Assembly: GCF_027596085.1 (NCBI RefSeq)
Contig: NC_072472.1
Coordinates: 19,383,680 to 19,447,679 of the forward strand
Direction: 5' to 3'
From: Anoplopoma fimbria
Taxonomy: Eukaryota; Chordata; Actinopteri; Perciformes; Anoplopomatidae
DNA: 64,000 nt
Shown: positions 36,836-50,807 of the stretch, piece by piece
Layout: every line of letters begins with the position of its first letter
Numbering within the stretch: position 1 is the stretch's first letter
Notes under the pieces: generated by a model
Seen by the model: the letters and a program-made list of their open reading frames with translations, nothing else
Databases searched by the model: none
Told to the model about the DNA's origin: nothing
Position numbers and translations under genes: made by a program

Positions 36836-37330
36836 TGTGTGCCTGGGCGACATTTGGCCCTCCTTGGGAACAGAGTCTCGTTGACAACAGTGTGCCTCGC
36901 TCTCCATTATTTAAAGCTTGTCCTCTCTCCGCCACACACACACATGCAGGGTGTCAGCGGTCAGGGTCAAAGGTTGACCTCTGCTCTTTCAGGCGTGACT
37001 CCAGAGCTTAATCACATATACTTTATTGTTTCGCCCTCTGAGCATCCATCACCGCACAACTGACAGGCGTGAGGGAAATGGCCAATGGTGGCCACTTAGG
37101 AAATGCTCATTGAGAAGTAAGTAAGTTAAAGTTTGATGCTGCATTATTATGAAAATTTAAAACACCTTTTACAGATTCAGTATTCTGATCTGCAATTCTG
37201 CTGACAGCTTGCTTATTCTTCTCAAGTGTTTCACAGAACTTAATGGCGTCATGAATCATTTATTGAAATGTATGTCAACACACACAAGCGGGCTCACGTG
37301 TAATTGCAAACACCACAGTTTTATGATGGG

Positions 37331-37394
37331 TTGCACCCCCTCTGGTTTGCACCCCCTCTGGTTTGCACTCCCTCTGGTTTGCCCCCGCATGGTT
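37331..37394. repeat. 16-bp tandem repeat, about four copies
   Basis: TTGCACCCCCTCTGGT repeats twice exactly, a third time with one change (TTGCACTCCCTCTGGT), and a fourth degraded copy follows. Confidence 0.85.
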
Positions 37395-38149
37395 GCAAAG
37401 CTCAATTTCGACACCACCTAACCAACAAATACACACGCAATCACAGCAAGTAACAACACGCTAACAGGTGAGGTGGACTCATTGTCATGTCTGTATAATG
37501 GTGACAATAACAAGGTGCAAGGTGTCCTCATTGCAGGAAACGTTTTCAGAGTGCAATGATAAAAGGGGATTTTTTTTTTTCAAGGGATACTAGGAGTTCC
37601 AGATCTGTTAAATCCAGTGTGCGTTTGTGCAAAGGATCAGTTCATCCGACCACTGGATGGGTGGGTGTTAAGGCGAAGGTCGCCGGTTGTGGCACTAGGG
37701 ATCTAACACATCCGCCTGGTTTAGCCCTCGAACATGTCAGAAATCCTTCTTTAAAGTCTGGGTTTTGGTTTCAATTGAATCAAACATAATTTCCGTGGTT
37801 GAGATGTCCTCTGGTTGCTGCTAGTCTGTCAGCCCTGATGCTGTTGTTTGCATTGTTGCTGTTGGCACCGTTAGCTGTTGTCGCCTCCATGAGAGCCGCG
37901 GGGAGGCAACAGATATGCTCTGAATTTCTAATTAAGCACCTGTAAGTAATTATGTTAAGGTGTAATGATCTTTTGAATTTTTGTGTATCTAGAATAAAAA
38001 AAACTCAAGCAAACAAAGCTTAATCTCAACTCATGCTGCCTCTTGAGCCTCTTGACACTTGAAGCACAAAGGGTGAAAAAACTCCACTCCACTGCAAACC
38101 AAGAAAGACCCTGGACTTCTATTATTACAGGCCCCTGTGACCCTCTACA

Positions 38150-38182
38150 GACACACACACACACACACACGCACGCACGCAC
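38150..38182. repeat. (AC)n microsatellite ending in (GCAC)n
   Basis: AC units pass into GCACGCACGCAC at the right end. Confidence 0.9.
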
Positions 38183-38341
38183 ATAATGATCTCCCAATTC
38201 CAACACTGCGCTGGGCTCCCTTGTGTCAAATTATCATGATAACTAGGGCGTTCATCACGCAGCACAAAGACTGGTTACATCTTCAGTGGTTACCCTATTA
38301 ACAGCTCTATCACTAAGCAACAGAAACCCTCCTCCCCAATG

Positions 38342-38513
<172 letters not shown>

Positions 38514-38839
38514 CCTTTAAATGTAATGGCGCTGTGTCTAATTTGGAGGGTGTTTGACAGACAGCATTTTAATGACCTAGAGCCCGGGTGAGGACTTAAG
38601 CTGACAGAAGCATCTAAAGGGCCTCTATCATGTCAGGGAGAAAGACTTTGAACAGTCAAATAAGAATCTATGGAAAGTCAGATGGGGGTGTTGCTATTAT
38701 CATAGCATTAACTACAACAGCTATGATTCACCCAAAAATACAAAACCAAGCACAAAAATGCAAAGAATTTACAGTGAGACACTGAAAACCAAGTCAGGCC
38801 TTCTCCCTCGTCCTCAACATAATGCTATGGCACACTGGG

Positions 38840-39440
38840 AGTACTGAGTAGCATGTAATGAGAATAACCATGCAGCTTTAGTCATGAAATGCCTAATTAT
38901 CCATTAGCATGCACTAAAAAGCAGCTATGAGACAATCACTGTCTCCCCGCCACAATCCCCCGCTGAGATGATACAATACAGTGCAGACTCGGAGGATCCT
39001 CACTGTGGGGAGAACAGTCAGCCTATCAGATGTCTCCCTCCACAGCTCGAGTCCCAGCAACGAGACCACAATAAGGTTTCTCTCTCATAACGCCGGTCCA
39101 AAATGCACACACAAACTACGGGCCTCCTGCTTCTCTCATTTCGTGGGTTAATTAGAGTGAAGCTGTATGCTGTTTACAAGAATGCTGCCATATGTAGTCC
39201 AGATTATGCTCATCAACACTTTGTGTTCGGAAGAATGGGCTTTAGCGAAACACACAGATGTATGCACGAGCACATAATCACACAGGAGGGCTCGTGCGCA
39301 TGCTCTGTTTTAATTTGGACTGTGCTCCCTGTCATTAGCAATTCTCTTCCCTCTCTGTTTTGGGCTAATTAAGCAGAACAATTTGGTGCACGTCTTGGCT
39401 AATGAGAGGCGATGTGCTGAGACTGTATGTTCAGAAAAGA
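38840..39440. other. ATTA/TAAT-rich unique segment, candidate enhancer
   Basis: About ten homeodomain-core words in 600 bp, including CTAATTATCCATTAG, GTTAATTAGAG, GCTAATTAAGC and GATAATTAG, in sequence free of obvious repeats. No coding potential. Conservation cannot be judged from one genome. Confidence 0.3.
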
Positions 39441-40491
39441 GTCTGGATAATTAGAAAAGACAACACAAATCGAGTCAAAATAATACCCCGAAAGAGAAAA
39501 TCTGCTGCCACATCCACAGGGAGGTCAAAGGTCAGGCTTGGCTGCAGCTAAACACCACGGAGCGCCGAGGACCCATCCGCAGCAAAGGGTGATTGTCAAA
39601 CTGAATCCGAGCCACGTGGTTGAGCGACCGTACATCTCTCTGCTCACTGTTGCACCTTTTCTGCCCTCCAACAGTTCAACTGGTGTGTGTAGGTTCCCAT
39701 TGAATACATTTACATTCATTAGCGCTGACATTTGCGATTGTGACGCGGAGTTTGGCTCGCACTGGGTGTGTGATTAGTTTATTGATGTCTGAGTTTGGAA
39801 ACCACTGAGTGTGTGTTTAGTTGGTAATGACGGTGTGTAATATCGCAGGGGCCGAACCAAGACTGAGGTGCTGCAGAGTCGATGCATCAGAGGGCCGATA
39901 GAGCCAGTCCAGCTGCATCATGGATTGAACGGCGGAGACAAACTGAATATGCAGACCTGCACGCAGAGATCTGGACAGCAGAGCGTGATGAATGTGTGAA
40001 CTAAAATATCACCATAAAACCATCTGTTAACACTGTGAATGACTGGCCAATCATTGCTTTGCTGGATTCTTCTGTGTGAGAAAAAACAACAGAACTCAGT
40101 CATACCTGGCAGTGTGGTAAGTACAGGGTGACGTTAGATTTGACCCTTTTTTCCCCAAATTCTCTTAAGTCACTTGCTTTAAAGAGCTCATCATCAGTTA
40201 CTTTATCTGTGTTGTTATCTGTGTCACAATAGAAAATAGTAGAACAAGTAGAAAAGTCATAAAGGCAGCAAAATCAGCTACCCATCAACATCTAGCTTAA
40301 GTTTGCTAACTTTAGCTAGCTTTAGCCACCATTAGCTACAGGTCATACCAGACCAAGTGAGGTTGTCTCGCTTGAACAGATTCGTATCCCAATCCTTGCA
40401 TCTTGTGAGGATGCATGTCTCTTATGACATCATCAGATTGCACCCAAAACAATTCATGTGTGGGCAAAACAATTAACAGGACATGCTAATC

Positions 40492-41116
40492 CTAGGCCTT
40501 GTGAGACATCCAATTTATGGAATCTGTCTTCTGTGACACATTACAGAGGATTAAAAGACAAATTGTTTTGCCCAATGCAAACTCCATCTGTTTGATCAGG
40601 CCATTTTCTGGACGATATTGTGCAGCCTGATCCCACTTTTGTGCAGAAAGTATCAACACACTAGCACTTCCCAAACATCCAGCCCTAAAACAGCACCCAA
40701 AATGCACAACCATGAATCCTGCATTACCCTCCCTCACTAAGTACATTTGACCAGTGTGCCCAGTGCAAGCCAAAGCATGTCTCTCTGCCTCCATCACCCA
40801 CATCACTGCCCATGCACATCTCATGGCCAGCCTGTAACCACCCAATGTACCATCTGCCTTGGCAGTCAACCGCACCAGACCAGGCCAGACCACTGCTCGA
40901 AAAAAGGGCTGGGTCGGTGATGGGGGGGGGAAGACGATGCTCCAGATGCTCCCCAATCCAGCTGCAGCCTGTTGGCAATGTCACGGCATGCCCCTGGATT
41001 AATGAGCCCCCCCCCACACACACTGCTTGTTGCTTGGGCTGCTGTCCCACAATCTGTATGGTGCCTGCCAAGCCCATTATCCATGCACGGTTTAAGTCAA
41101 AATGCCACACGCTCAC
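40492..41116 (-). other. Unassigned stretch with overlapping open frames
   Basis: Two minus-strand frames stay open for 154 and 130 codons (40492-40956 and 40724-41116). Neither shows a domain I recognise, and neither has a convincing splice or promoter context. GC content is above the surrounding desert. It may be chance or a decayed coding fragment. Confidence 0.2.
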
Positions 41117-41173
41117 TAACTGATCGATGAGGTCTTAAACAGTAGGGAGCCATTTAAACAAGGAGTGGGGCTT

Positions 41174-41201
41174 TGTGTGTGTGCGTGTATGTATGTGTGT
41201 G

Positions 41202-41264
<63 letters not shown>

Positions 41265-41272
41265 GTGTGTGA
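41174..41272. repeat. (GT)n microsatellite, imperfect
   Basis: GT array with ATGTATGT and GCGT interruptions. Confidence 0.97.
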
Positions 41273-42277
41273 CAGTTTTTCTTGCTGCCTTCTCATCTTT
41301 CCCAACAGTCTGTATGGATTTAGGTGGCCGGCCTGTGGGCCGGGATCCATCGATTACAAACAGCCAACCAATCACGTTGACAGACAGCTCGGTTGAGAGT
41401 GCACCTTGGCTTTTAATAGTGCTGTCCGCGATGCCCATGTTCATGTGGAAGAGCTGAGACCAGAGAGTAAAACACCGTAACAAACACGGACTGACACCCA
41501 GGAGGGAGCCACCGTAGCCTTGTGTATCTGCATAATGAGACACACAAAGACATAGACCTCCAGGAACACACACGCTAACAGACCAAAACAATGCTTCTCT
41601 ATTCGAGCCTAAGCTTTTTTTGTGCTTTTCTCTCGTCCTGTGTGTGTCCTCGCTCTACTAGCTGGCTGAGTCGCAGGCTTTAGAAAGAATACTCGCAGAG
41701 GAAATGCAAATGACCTCATCTCAGAGCAAACACTGGGAAATTAAATTAAGGCTCCCTGCGACTTGGGAAGTGCCGTTTCCTCACTCTTGTTGGTTATGTG
41801 TGTGTGTGCATGTGTTTTCAGTGTGTGGGTGTGTAGGTAGCCAGGCTGTGAGCAGCGGATGCTTTTCTTTAAATCTTGTCAAACCCTATTTCACTTCTAT
41901 TCTTTAAACTTGTGTGAACAATAATCAAATTTGGCCAAAGCAAATAGAATTTCCAAAAGTGTGTTGCAGTTTGTGTGTTTCTGTGGGCAGTTTTGTGCAG
42001 TTTTGTGCAGTTTTGAGTAAGACTTCAGGAACATGTAGCTTTTTTTGTGTAATAAGTTTTCTGTTTTGTGTGTTTTTGGCTGCTGTCTGTGAATCCAGCT
42101 CTTTGTCTGGCCTGCTCCATTGTCACAACCACTAATAGGAATTCACAGCCGTTTAATAATTTACACTGAGGTAGGCGGCCACAGTACACTGTCAACAACA
42201 CAAGCTCCTACTGAAATCCCATTAACTGCCAACGAAATATTACCATTTTACATCTGTCCCAGTGCTTATGCACACAA

Positions 42278-42407
<130 letters not shown>

Positions 42408-44861
42408 AAAGACACATGTGCACACGTATCGCACTTGTTCACAATATTCCTAATGGCCCAACTAAGCTGGATAAACCTGGAGGTCTGGCAGGGCTCTGAG
42501 CCACTTTCCATTATAAGAGCGGTGAAATGGAGACCCCATTGGCATCTGGGACGGGGTGCTAAGCCCAGGGACATTATGATAATGGAGGCTGTATGGGGAG
42601 TCTGGTTATACAGTAACAGCAGCCTGGCTACAGGTTAGGCTCGCTCCTTCCTCATCTAAACATTTCTTCCAATCTTATCAGATTTAATGTCCTCTGCGGC
42701 ATATTTGTTTCTCACGGCTTGTGTTTCCCACCCATTTGTTATTGGAAGTGAGGAAACTGAGATAAGGGTGGAGAAAAAAAAATTCATGTCATTCATTTAG
42801 GTTAAATTAATTGTTCAATAAATCAATACAAGTTAAATGTAATCTAATTTATTTGACAATTGAAATTTAACACCATTACCATTCAATTTAATATTCATAA
42901 ATCACTTTTACACCTAAAAGTGTTCTCCTGGAGGCTTGTCATGGCTGTGAGGTTGCCAGGCAACCAATGGAGAATACAGGAAGTCACTGCTCCCAGACAA
43001 GAAAGAGTCCTACACATAACCCATGATAAACCACAGACTGTTTTCTTTTACAATAACCTAACTGCTTCACATTTGATGGACAGCTATGAGCATGGTTTTG
43101 ATCTTTTCATCTGACCCTCGTCCAAAAAGCAAATAGGAGTTTGCCAAAATGATTAACTATGTCTTTAGGAACGACTAATGAGCAATATTTGTGGATTACA
43201 CTCCTGAGATGTGTCTCCCAGTGCCAGGTTCCTCATATCAAAACATAGTTACACAACATTTAATTACAAATGTAATTCACAAATACTTTAATTTTAATAT
43301 ACTATATTCATCTCCAAATTATGTCTTGTTCACAATACTTTAAATCAGTGGTTTAACATACACATGGTCCAATTATCTTACACATGTACTATAAAAACAA
43401 AGACAGGCTATTGGTCTGACAGGGTGGTATGGAAAAATGATTAACTGGTAGACCCTTGGATATTTATGTATGTAACAATATAAGTTAAGGTATGAAAAAT
43501 ACCTATTATTAAGTTGTTCTTCCAATTGGATGTGATGAGAATACAAACTGAAGCGTTCTGGGAGAGATCTGTCCATGTTAATTTAAACTAGAAAATTGTG
43601 TATCACAGTTCCCGATATTAAAAAATAGTCCCATGAAAGGAGATAAACAATAAAATGTCATATATTACTCTACATCCCCTGGGTTGTGGAATATTATTTC
43701 ATTTTAGGAGACACAGCCTTTCTTCAGTGTTTCCACATGAAGAGCATCTTCACAACAGCCTTGAACAACCAGGAGGGAGTGGCTCTTTGTCTGTCAGCAG
43801 CCTGCATTCAGCTTGCTCACACATGCACACACAGCGACACACTGAAACGCTCCTCCAGCAGACAGTAGACTGTCCCCATTTGTCAGCGGCAGAGATTATA
43901 CCTTTCATCAGCAGCAGTGCAAAACTGATGTGAAAGCTATATGGATTTCTGTTATCAAACATGTAACGGTCGGGACGCCCCTGGTTACCCAAGTGGAAAA
44001 ACTGAAAATGTTTTGGGATCCCTTCACTCCCCTTTTGATCTCTTTAAAGTATATTAAGATGCTTTAAAGTCCCTAACTGGCAGTACAGAACACTTTGGCA
44101 AAACCTTTTTCATTTTCAGTAATTGCTAACAGGGAACGAGCTATTAAGAAGCTGCAGCTCAGCGCTGAAATTGAATGCGTTTTATAGCGGTAAGCACCTG
44201 CTTCAGGAGCCAAGAAGTGTCACTTTAATACTGTCCATTCACTGTAACTAACTGCTTCAATTGAGATAATGGAGGAGAGGTGGAGGGGCAAGCTAATGGC
44301 TACCATCACAACCCATAATCTCCCTGCAAAGAAACAAAACTTGTTTTCCTAAGATACTTGCTTTTATTTCGTCCTCAGTAGCTCCTCAAGGTCATTTACA
44401 GTGTTTCTATAATCATTTTATATTACAACCTGTGGGTGAAATCTGTATTTACCCTGCAGACCCAGACTGGTTTGGAGAATATAATTCCAGCCTCTGTTAT
44501 TAAGGACCGAACAAAATCCAGAGCCCCATCGTACACGCTTTACACATGCACACAAGCCCTTAAAGCAGCATTAGGGTTTAGAGTACTTGTACGTCCTTGG
44601 AAAAAGGAACACACTCTGGTTATATGATGCTTGAAATGTGGTTCTCCTGCCAACCAAAGCAGTTGGAGCTGTAAAGAAGCCACAGTTAAACTAACATAAC
44701 TGCTGGAGCTGCTGGGCTGCTGGAGGGTTTCGGTGACCCGGTCAGAGCGTATAACCTTTTCCCTCTCTGTTAGAGTTCACAAATCTCACTGCACTCCGCC
44801 GGGGGGGTCGTTAGGCGTTTGTCACCAAAAACTGCCATGATATGTAAAAGAACGCTTTGGA
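42408..44861. other. Non-coding sequence, no gene seen
   Basis: No exon, RNA gene or clear repeat could be supported. Confidence 0.35.
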
Positions 44862-44902
44862 GCAAACATGTAAAGCGCAATCTGCCGCCCCGTCGGCAAC
44901 CT
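44862..44902. repeat. 41-bp dispersed repeat, copy 1
   Basis: 39 of 41 bases match 46343-46383 in direct orientation (GCAAACATGTAAAGCGCAA, then CCCCGTCGGCAACCT). Weaker similarity extends about 11 bp to the left (AACGCTTTGGA against AACTCTTTGTT). The palindrome CCACCCGCGGGTGG follows at 44903. Confidence 0.85.
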
Positions 44903-46200
44903 CCACCCGCGGGTGGCTGCAGCATTACATTAGCAACCGTCTTTATTAGTGCTATTAGGACGCAAGGCGTGTTTGTCATATCCAGGCTGTGTTAATGTGA
45001 GGTTAGATCGATGATGATGATGATGATGCCCGGCGTGGAGATCTCGCATCTGATTTGCAGAGGGTGACAATGAGGGGCTCCATTTCCATAATGAATCATC
45101 AGTGGTTTTTTGATGAGCTGTTGACAAAGGAGAAAACAACGTGTCTTCCGCAGATAAATAATGGAAGAGTGGAAAATGAACCAGTCCAGTAAATGACTCC
45201 AAAACTGGCAGTTTTTTTTCTTCTTTCTTTTCTTGGGGTTTTCTAGTAGAACAAATCTAACGGAAGTTTTAAGGCCAACGCTTACAGCCGCGACTATCTA
45301 ACCTAACGCTTTCTGTCAAAGAAGACAAAGTCTTGTCTCTCTTCCACACATATCATCACGCCGCCCTCCTCGGCACCAACAGCCTACCTCCTAGCTTTAT
45401 TGCCAGAGAGCGACTCTGGCTAGATGAGATCCCCACACAGCTTAACATCTGGGCGCTTTGCCGCTGATGCCCTCATAAATAAAAGATAACTCCTGCCTAC
45501 CGCGCACAGTCGCACTGGTATAAATCATGTATATGGATTTTCACTTGGCTTTCACTCTCTCTTTCTCTTACAGTCCCTCAACCCCCTTTCCTTCATTCTG
45601 CCCCCTTTTCCATAATTCTTCCTCTCTTCCCTCTCATTCTCTCTGCCTTTACAACCCAGCTTGAAGTCCTCCAGATAAAATAAGATGGCAGGTAATTAGA
45701 AGCTTTGTGATAGTGGGAAGAGAAGCTACCTTGTCCTCCTCTAATTCAAAATCGTTACAGCTGGCTCTGTGGTCAGGATGTCTGAGGATTGCTATTTGCA
45801 CTCCAGGTAGTTGTTGTCCGTAACAAACCTGCAGTCCTGAAATAAAGTTTGGAGTGACATGGACAGATGGTGTAACATATGAATCTATCAGCCGTAAGTG
45901 TATTCACCTTGGGGATTAATCAAGGTGGCAACAATGGCAGATCTAACACTCAATAATGAGCCAAATAAGACTTTTTATAACAGGGCAGATTGTTAGATCA
46001 TTAAACTCTCTCAACCACCTGTTCTACAGAAGGAAGCTAACAATATGAAAACTTTGATGGACTGCTATTGCAATAAAAGGTTACATGGATAAACATGCAA
46101 TGAGCATTATGTGTCAATAGAGAAAACGGTCATAAAGTACCTTCAAAGCAGTCTGACAGTCAAAGAATATTATAAATCCAATGGTCAAACAATCAAAAAC

Positions 46201-46220
46201 ACTCCCCTTTAAAGGGGAGT
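46201..46220. repeat. 20-bp perfect palindrome
   Basis: ACTCCCCTTTAAAGGGGAGT reads the same on both strands with no loop. Confidence 0.95.
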
Positions 46221-46342
46221 TCCCACAATTTAATACAATTTTAAATAGAGACGTACCAATTCTCTGGGCTGATTCAGATTTTTATGTGACAAATGCCTGT
46301 TAGGCATGTAAGCTGCCACGTTATAAAAAATAACTCTTTGTT

Positions 46343-46383
46343 GCAAACATGTAAAGCGCAAGCTGCGGCCCCGTCGGCAACCT
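46343..46383. repeat. 41-bp dispersed repeat, copy 2
   Basis: Direct copy of 44862-44902 with two substitutions, 1.48 kb away. Confidence 0.85.
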
Positions 46384-47373
46384 TTCGGTCTGTTTCTGCT
46401 GCAAAAAAGTGTCCGACAAAATCTGTTACAGAAGATTTAACAAGGAAACAACAATAGCAGAACAATAACATCTTACCATTTTCTGTATCAACATATCTAT
46501 AGTATCACCAAAATGATTAAATTGTTTCTTAACAAGCATTGAATAACTGCGTGGTAATACTTTATTGGTATTTTACAATTGTTCAGGGAGAAGCTGTAAA
46601 ATGAGATCTCTGCCATCTGACAAATAGGCAAAATGAAACTGAATGTTGAGGAGTTATTTAAGCCGCACGCTACCTTGAACCCTTTTTTTCACAAACAGTA
46701 AAATAAGTTTGCAGGATGTAATATTTTCAGGGTTTAGGGCTCAGAGTTTAAGAACAGAATATTACATGTCCATTCCAAATGGATATGTAATATTCAATTG
46801 AGAAGATGAACTGTTGTGAAAATGAGGTCTAAGGAATGTGGCCTTGCCAATAACAACACAGCTTTATTAATGTTCAGTGATATTTTATTGATGCCTGAAG
46901 GGACATTCTTTTCCCTTGCCACCCAAACCCCCCCACATCATATTAGTGTAGACATGAAGGTATCGTGTATCAGGTCATGAGCACACAACGCAGTCAGACA
47001 GCAGCATTCAGAGGAGATAAATAAAATAAACCTAGAGATAAATAACGGTGCAAAACAGATCGCCAATCAATAGACGCAGCCATGGACAATTTTCTGTGTC
47101 AGGGTTTGTTAGGAGACTGAATGATTGGCAGATATATTTAATCCCCGAGGACAGGGAGTCCAAATCAGCTTCAAAAAAAAAAAAAAAAAAACTAATTATG
47201 TCAAGTCTCCTTTGGCTGATGATAAAGGATAATTACTTTTTTTATTCCCCTCGCTAAGGCCGAATACGTTCCCTCAGATGTGGCGACGTAACCTTTAACG
47301 AAAGCTGCGTGATTGATGAGCCGCCTCATTTCCCCCTTCCAAATGATTACCGATCACTGTTTCCCCCTGCTTA

Positions 47374-47374
<1 letters not shown>

Positions 47375-47457
<83 letters not shown>

Positions 47458-47474
47458 AACACACACACACACAC
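47375..47474. repeat. (AC)n microsatellite with duplicated ACACGCTAAC tail
   Basis: About 40 AC units, then GCTAAC, a short AC block and GCTAAC again, showing slippage duplication of the array end. Confidence 0.95.
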
Positions 47475-47951
47475 GCTAACAATCTATCAATCCTTTCGTC
47501 CGGCCACAAACAAGTTTGTGTGTGACACTTGAAAAAAGAAAGCATCTCATTTCAGGACCTTCATTACTCATATTATCGTATACTTACATCTGCAGCTTTG
47601 GAGACAGAATACATTTACAAAGGAAAGAGAGAGGGCTCTGCTTTATCTGTCCCGGGGAATGAGATGCATTCACATCCACAATGGGCGATTCTGACAACAG
47701 TGTCAGCCGCAGACAATACCCTGCCATATCTATCTGTCTCCGGTGGAGAGATACTCGGACAGTGGGAGCCGGTGATGAATGAGACATTTGCCCTGCGTCT
47801 GATACATATTTCTCATTTCTAGAACAAACAATACAGATGTCTGAAAATGAATATCGCCGGCTGAAAGGACACAACTCACTTGGCAGGCAGAAGGAAATAC
47901 ATGAGGAGGCACTTGCTCTATTTCCTTAAAGGTCACCGGGTCAGAAGCCCC

Positions 47952-48344
47952 GTTGCAGTACTGGGTTTACTTTACCCACAAGCCATGGGTAAAAACCATT
48001 GAGGCACCAAACAAACCCAAGACAAATTGACTGACATAGTGTAAGGGTTATTTTTCACACAACTGTTGGGTCATTTAGTCAAACTATAATATGGTATGCT
48101 TCCAAACTTGTCTTTTTTGAAACATTGTTAAAAAATATATGTTCAACCTTTGCCATATGCACTTGGTTTTGTAAAACCAACGCTAAATTGTGACAGCTTT
48201 AAGGCACAACTTCAGCTTTTTGTATCCAACACTGAGTCCTATTTTAGTCTGGGTAAACCAAACTTGTTTTGGTTGTGATTTTGGCCATAATGTTTTTCTA
48301 TTTCTATACATGGGTATTTGGTTAAGCAAACCCAATATTGCAGC
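47952..48344. mobile_element. Candidate MITE with 24-bp imperfect terminal inverted repeats
   Basis: 47952-47975 and the reverse complement of 48321-48344 agree at 19 of 24 positions, centred on TGGGTTT. The 393-bp interior has more GGGTTT/AAACCC-type words (GGGTAAACC, CTTTACCCACAAG). No target duplication could be confirmed. Confidence 0.45.
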
Positions 48345-50751
48345 AACACATCCTCAGAGAGGTTATCCTCCTGACCCCCTTCCATTTAAAATCTTCATTT
48401 CGGCTTAAGGAAGCCTATTAACTCGTACGTCTAGCTTGACAGTAAATTAAATGAGCTTGTGTGAATTCCTACGAGACTACAGAGCCAGTGTACAGTACAT
48501 GTCCATATCTGTTGCTTGAGCTTCAGCCCTGACACTTGACAAATGTGGTGTTCCCTTCTTAACCTGGTTACCGGCAGGCTGTCCAATGACAGCAGCCATT
48601 CGCTGTTTAATGCCACCAAAATCCGATTATGTCTTTCCGGGGTGCATTCTCCAGCCCGACAGAGATGGATGGAGATTATAAACGATGGGCTTTTGGCCTG
48701 AGTAGAACATTTTTTTAAAGGTTAGGAAAGACATAAAAACAACACGGCTCAAGGATATCTGTGGTTAAATATCCCAGCACCCAAGGCCGGCGAAATCAAG
48801 GTGGAGGGGAAGATACGGACAGCAGGACAAGATATTTGGCGATTCATCCTGTAACGCCACCAACCTGTCCAGGAGACACTGACTTTTATCTGATGGATGT
48901 AAATATTGCTTTTTTTTTGTATTGTCATGGTCATTTTAAATTATGACCCCAAAGAGAAAGAAAGGAAAAGAGAAAAAAGGGAACAGGAGGGATGTTTGTC
49001 TTCAGTAGGAAGACCCTCTCCATTCCAGGTTCTGTTTAGCTTTATATAAGGAGGTAATTTGATCTGTGCTGAATAGATGACAAGGTCACTGACCAAAGTC
49101 CCCTTTAGTAAGTCTGGCTCCAGGTGTCTTAAGTGAGCTATGAGCAGAAAACACAGATTCCTATCAGGGATCAATAAGAGCTAATCAAAGGCTAATCGCC
49201 ACCTTGGCCAGGAGCTGTTACCAGAGAGGGATGTTGAACAGTTTCATTCTTCAGCCGGTTAGTTTAGAGTGAATATCACACCACCACACATTCAGCCGAG
49301 ACAGTATCAGTTTCCAAAAAAAGCACCAGTGAACTCTTTCAACCGAGTGTTTGCCAACACAGTGTACTCTCTGGGAAATCCAATAATCACATTCCTCCTC
49401 TCGTTTTGTCTCGCAGCCATTCTCCGTTTCTGGAAGGCTCCATTCAGAGACCGGGGACCATTCTAGGTTTTCCTGAAAGGCTTCAAACCAATGCCTCCAA
49501 TCCTCAATGGATGAGAAAGGTCCGGCCTGGGCTTTCTCTGGGAAACACAATTAGCCATGGAGCGTCCGGGCCCGGCCTCCATTCACATTCAGCCTCTGTT
49601 TGATGGCCAGCCAGCCCCATGACTTCATCCATGCACACTATCAGCCCATTGCCATGCAAAACAGCAGCTCCTTCTCCAGCCCCGCTCCATCTCACATCGC
49701 GGCCTAAAAGAGGTCCCCCCCTCTTTAGCCTGGCTTTGTCCCACAGCTACTAATGCGTGTAATTTTTGTGCGAATGACTAACAGAGACTGTGAGCAAACA
49801 CACCTCTTTCAGCCCGAGCCATTATAGGATTTGGCCCGTATGGTGGGAGGAAGATTTGTAATTGTGGCCCACTGGGAAAACAGTGGGAAAGACAAGATTG
49901 AGGGGAGCGGCATGGGAGGGCTGAGCAGTTTGTGGCATCAGTTTGAAATAGAAAGCGAAAGAAAAACAAGAATTCATGGTACACAACTCAAGAAAGAGCT
50001 GACAGACACTGTTTCCTTGAAAATGTCTCCCATAATAGCCGTACTCCATTACTTCAAACTCCAGAATGAAAGTATGTTGCAAGATTATGCAATAAAAGGG
50101 AAAGCTGAGAGAGGAATGCTTCAGTCTGTATCATCCTTCTGAATATACATTATGGAGTTTTTTGGGTCTGAATCTTCAAGCCGCTTCCATGTTAAAGTAT
50201 TCCTTACTGTCCTTTGTTCTCATAAAACTTCCACACATGATTTCAGGCTCCACAGCAGAGTGAGGAGGAGTGGAATATAAAGCCGACATGCCTTCAGTGA
50301 GGGGCCGAGACAGCTTTATATGATTAAAATTGACTGGCACACGACGCAGGCCTCCACACCCACCCATAACAGATATTGAAGACCCCCCTGAGAGGGCAGG
50401 CAGCCAGAGGCCTCCCTCAATGAATGAGACAGGCCTGTAAAAAAAAAAAAGCATGAGGCGGCCGCCACAATCAATTCCCTTCCTTTCTGCCAATGCATGC
50501 ATCTGTCTATATGTGTGTGTTTTTTCTTAGCGTGCGTGTTTGCGTGTGTGTGAGCTCTGTCTTTGTACCAGGGTAACAGTCACCAATTTCAATTCCTTCA
50601 GCTCCTTAAAAAACACTCAAACCCTGCTCGCCACACCTCCCACCCTCTCCTAGAGTGGCGTGGAAATAAATATTTATCACATCAGAGGAAGGAGAGGAAG
50701 GCGGACAGAGAGGCAGGCCGAGCAAAACAGGGAAACAGGAAAACAGAGACA
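48345..50751. other. Non-coding sequence, no gene seen
   Basis: Mixed composition, no exon supported. Open frames up to 108 codons show no domain. Confidence 0.35.
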
Positions 50752-50759
50752 CAGAGAGA

Positions 50760-50805
<46 letters not shown>
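50752..50805. repeat. (AG)n microsatellite
   Basis: AG array with one GGG interruption near its left end. Confidence 0.95.

Positions 50806-50807
<2 letters not shown>

Noticed and set aside
37660..37740. tRNA-like phrase (GGTCGCCGGTTGTGGC, then a possible arm)
   Set aside because: No cloverleaf could be paired and there is no proper B-box GGTTCRANNCC.
47961..48340. Possible coding exon within the GGGTTT-rich segment
   Set aside because: Inverted termini and lack of homology fit a transposable element better.
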